A DNA stretch of 6,636 bases from assembly GCA_012511095.1 (NCBI GenBank), contig JAAZGT010000317.1, forward strand, positions 1-6,636. Reading direction: 5' to 3'. Position 1 is the first letter of the stretch. The number at the start of each line of letters is the position of its first letter. Below, piece after piece: positions 5,483-6,636 of the stretch. The DNA is from Alcaligenaceae bacterium (lineage in GTDB: Bacteria > Pseudomonadota > Gammaproteobacteria > Burkholderiales > Burkholderiaceae_B). Below the pieces are notes generated by a model that did no database searches, had not been told where the DNA came from, and was given only the letters and a program-made list of their open reading frames with translations. Both the position numbers and the translations under genes were made by a program.

Positions 5483-6517
5483 ATGGTTAATAAATCAGCA
5501 AGTCAAAAGACAGCAGCGAAAAAAGCAACAAAAAAAGCTGTAAAGAAAGTAGCAAGAAAGCAAGCTAAGGGTTTAGGACGCGGTTTAAGTGCTTTATTAG
5601 GCGATGATGTAGCAATTACCCAAGTAATTCGTGGTGATGCGCCTGTAGAGACTATCAGCAAAACACCAACTCAAGATGCCTTGACTAATAACGCCCCTGC
5701 ACAAACAAGTTCAACAAATACACTACAAATAAAAGTATTAAAAGCAGGTAAGTATCAGCCAAGAACTCGCATGGAGCACGAAAAGCTCAACGAATTAGCT
5801 GATTCAATTGCTCGTGAAGGTATTATGCAACCTTTATTAGTACGTCCTTTAGCTGGCGAAGAGGGGATGTACGAGATTATTGCTGGTGAAAGACGTTTTA
5901 GAGCAGCGAAAATAGTCGGTTTAAACGAAGTACCTGTATTAATTCGTGATGTTAGTGACGAACAAGCAGCTATTATGGCCTTGATCGAGAATATGCAACG
6001 CGAAGACTTAAACCCTTTAGAGGAAGCAAAGGGTATACGCCGGTTGATTGATGAGTTTGATTTTACACATGAGCAGGCTGCTGAAAGCATTGGTCGTTCA
6101 CGTTCATATACATCTAATCTATTACGTTTAATTAATTTAGCTGAGCCAGTTCAAGAGATGCTATTAAACGGCGAGATTAATATGGGCCATGCTCGTGCCT
6201 TATTAGCGGTAAATACAGCAGAGCAAATATTATTAGCTAATCAAGTTGTTGCACGTGAGTTATCGGTTCGTGACACTGAGCGTTTAGTTAAGATTTTTTT
6301 GAATCAAGAAAATCACCAAACAACTAAGACGCCAGTTAAAGAAAAAAATCGAGATGTGGTACGTATCGAAGAGGCTCTATCAGACTATCTAGGTACTAAG
6401 GTGACGATTAAAGTAAATGCCAAACAAAAAGGTCAGTTATTAATCGACTTCCATGATTGGGATCAATTAAATAACCTACTAGATAAGCAGGGCTTGTCTG
6501 ATGTGATCGATAATTGA
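5483..6517 (+). CDS. parB: Chromosome partitioning protein ParB (Spo0J type)
   Basis: A 344-residue parS-binding CTPase clamp that loads at parS, spreads along DNA and stimulates ParA; somewhat longer than usual because of its N-terminus. Domains: a Lys/Ala-rich basic tail (about 1-29); the conserved ParA-interacting GLGRGLSALLG (30-40); a low-complexity Thr/Ala/Pro/Asn linker (about 43-80); the CTP-binding ParB/Srx-like domain (about 81-180) with AGERRFRAA (134-142) and ENMQREDLNPLEEA (169-182); a helix-turn-helix segment THEQAAESIGRSRSYTSNLLRL (about 195-216) reading parS; and a C-terminal dimerisation domain (about 290-344). All key motifs are intact. ATG 5483 has no clear Shine-Dalgarno, but no better in-frame start exists before GLGRGL. 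Four matching parS sites lie in this window, one at the likely promoter of its operon. Confidence 0.97.
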   Translation: MVNKSASQKTAAKKATKKAVKKVARKQAKGLGRGLSALLGDDVAITQVIRGDAPVETISKTPTQDALTNNAPAQTSSTNTLQIKVLKAGKYQPRTRMEHEKLNELADSIAREGIMQPLLVRPLAGEEGMYEIIAGERRFRAAKIVGLNEVPVLIRDVSDEQAAIMALIENMQREDLNPLEEAKGIRRLIDEFDFTHEQAAESIGRSRSYTSNLLRLINLAEPVQEMLLNGEINMGHARALLAVNTAEQILLANQVVARELSVRDTERLVKIFLNQENHQTTKTPVKEKNRDVVRIEEALSDYLGTKVTIKVNAKQKGQLLIDFHDWDQLNNLLDKQGLSDVIDN

Positions 6518-6636
6518 AAAGATCCCCGTAAAAAGGGCTTTACAAGTCCATTTGATTTTTTTAGAATGTACTTCGATGCTTTTTACGGTAAAAAGACAAA
6601 ATAACGACAAAAAGCAACATAAAAACAACATTTATG
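6518..6636. repeat. Region after parB with repeated GTAAAAAG/CTTTTTAC elements
   Basis: GTAAAAAG occurs at 6528-6535 and 6588-6595, and its complement CTTTTTAC at 6579-6586. The last two form a compact hairpin with almost no loop; the first and second form a 10-bp inverted repeat (6526-6535 with 6579-6588) around 43 nt containing a seven-T run (6556-6562). These alternatives could end the parB transcript, but none is a typical GC-rich stem plus T-tract. The end of the window has an imperfect A-rich direct repeat (AAAAAGCAACAT, AAAAACAACAT). No coding region is supported. Confidence 0.4.

Noticed and set aside
5755..6090. 111-codon open frame on the minus strand
   Set aside because: It lies wholly inside parB, opposite its best conserved CTP-binding and helix-turn-helix parts, and the translation is Ser/Ile-rich low-grade sequence with no recognisable domain. 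It is a shadow of parB.
6634..6636. ATG at the very end of the window as a start of the next gene
   Set aside because: No ribosome site precedes it and no coding sequence can be read after it.

Overview
This window is a chromosomal, replication-origin-proximal segment of an AT-rich Gram-negative bacterium. The gene order mnmG-rsmG-parA-parB and the close match of the MnmG, RsmG, ParA and ParB proteins to what I recall of Bordetella-type proteins point to a betaproteobacterium of the Burkholderiales, most likely a low-GC member of the Alcaligenaceae (the Taylorella/Pelistega/Oligella kind of lineage). That placement is inference from remembered family sequences, not from a search.

Layout. Positions 1-219 are non-coding and hold two perfect DnaA boxes in opposite orientations. 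A leftward gene (220-1410) encodes a PLP-dependent aminotransferase of the methionine aminotransferase (YbdL) type. Positions 1411-1965 are a long AT-rich intergenic region with a same-strand row of DnaA boxes on its left half and three parS-type 16-bp palindromes on its right half; this is the best candidate for oriC and the centromere-like partition region. Then, all rightward, come mnmG (tRNA wobble-uridine modification), a strong hairpin terminator, a fourth and perfectly canonical parS overlapping a putative -10 box, rsmG (16S rRNA m7G527 methyltransferase), parA and parB. The last 119 bases hold short inverted repeats and no gene that I can support.

How it fits together. DnaA would load at the 1411-1614 boxes and melt the AT-rich DNA to their right. 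ParB, encoded at the right end, would bind the parS sites around the origin and, with the ParA ATPase, segregate the newly copied origins. rsmG, parA and parB look like one operon (1-nt gap between rsmG and parA, 41-nt gap between parA and parB). Because a parS site sits on its likely promoter, ParB may also control its own operon. All genes point away from 1411-1965, as expected if replication forks leave from there.

I did not find an undescribed system. The interesting content is regulatory: the origin architecture, DnaA boxes on both sides of the aminotransferase gene, and parS sites coinciding with putative promoters.
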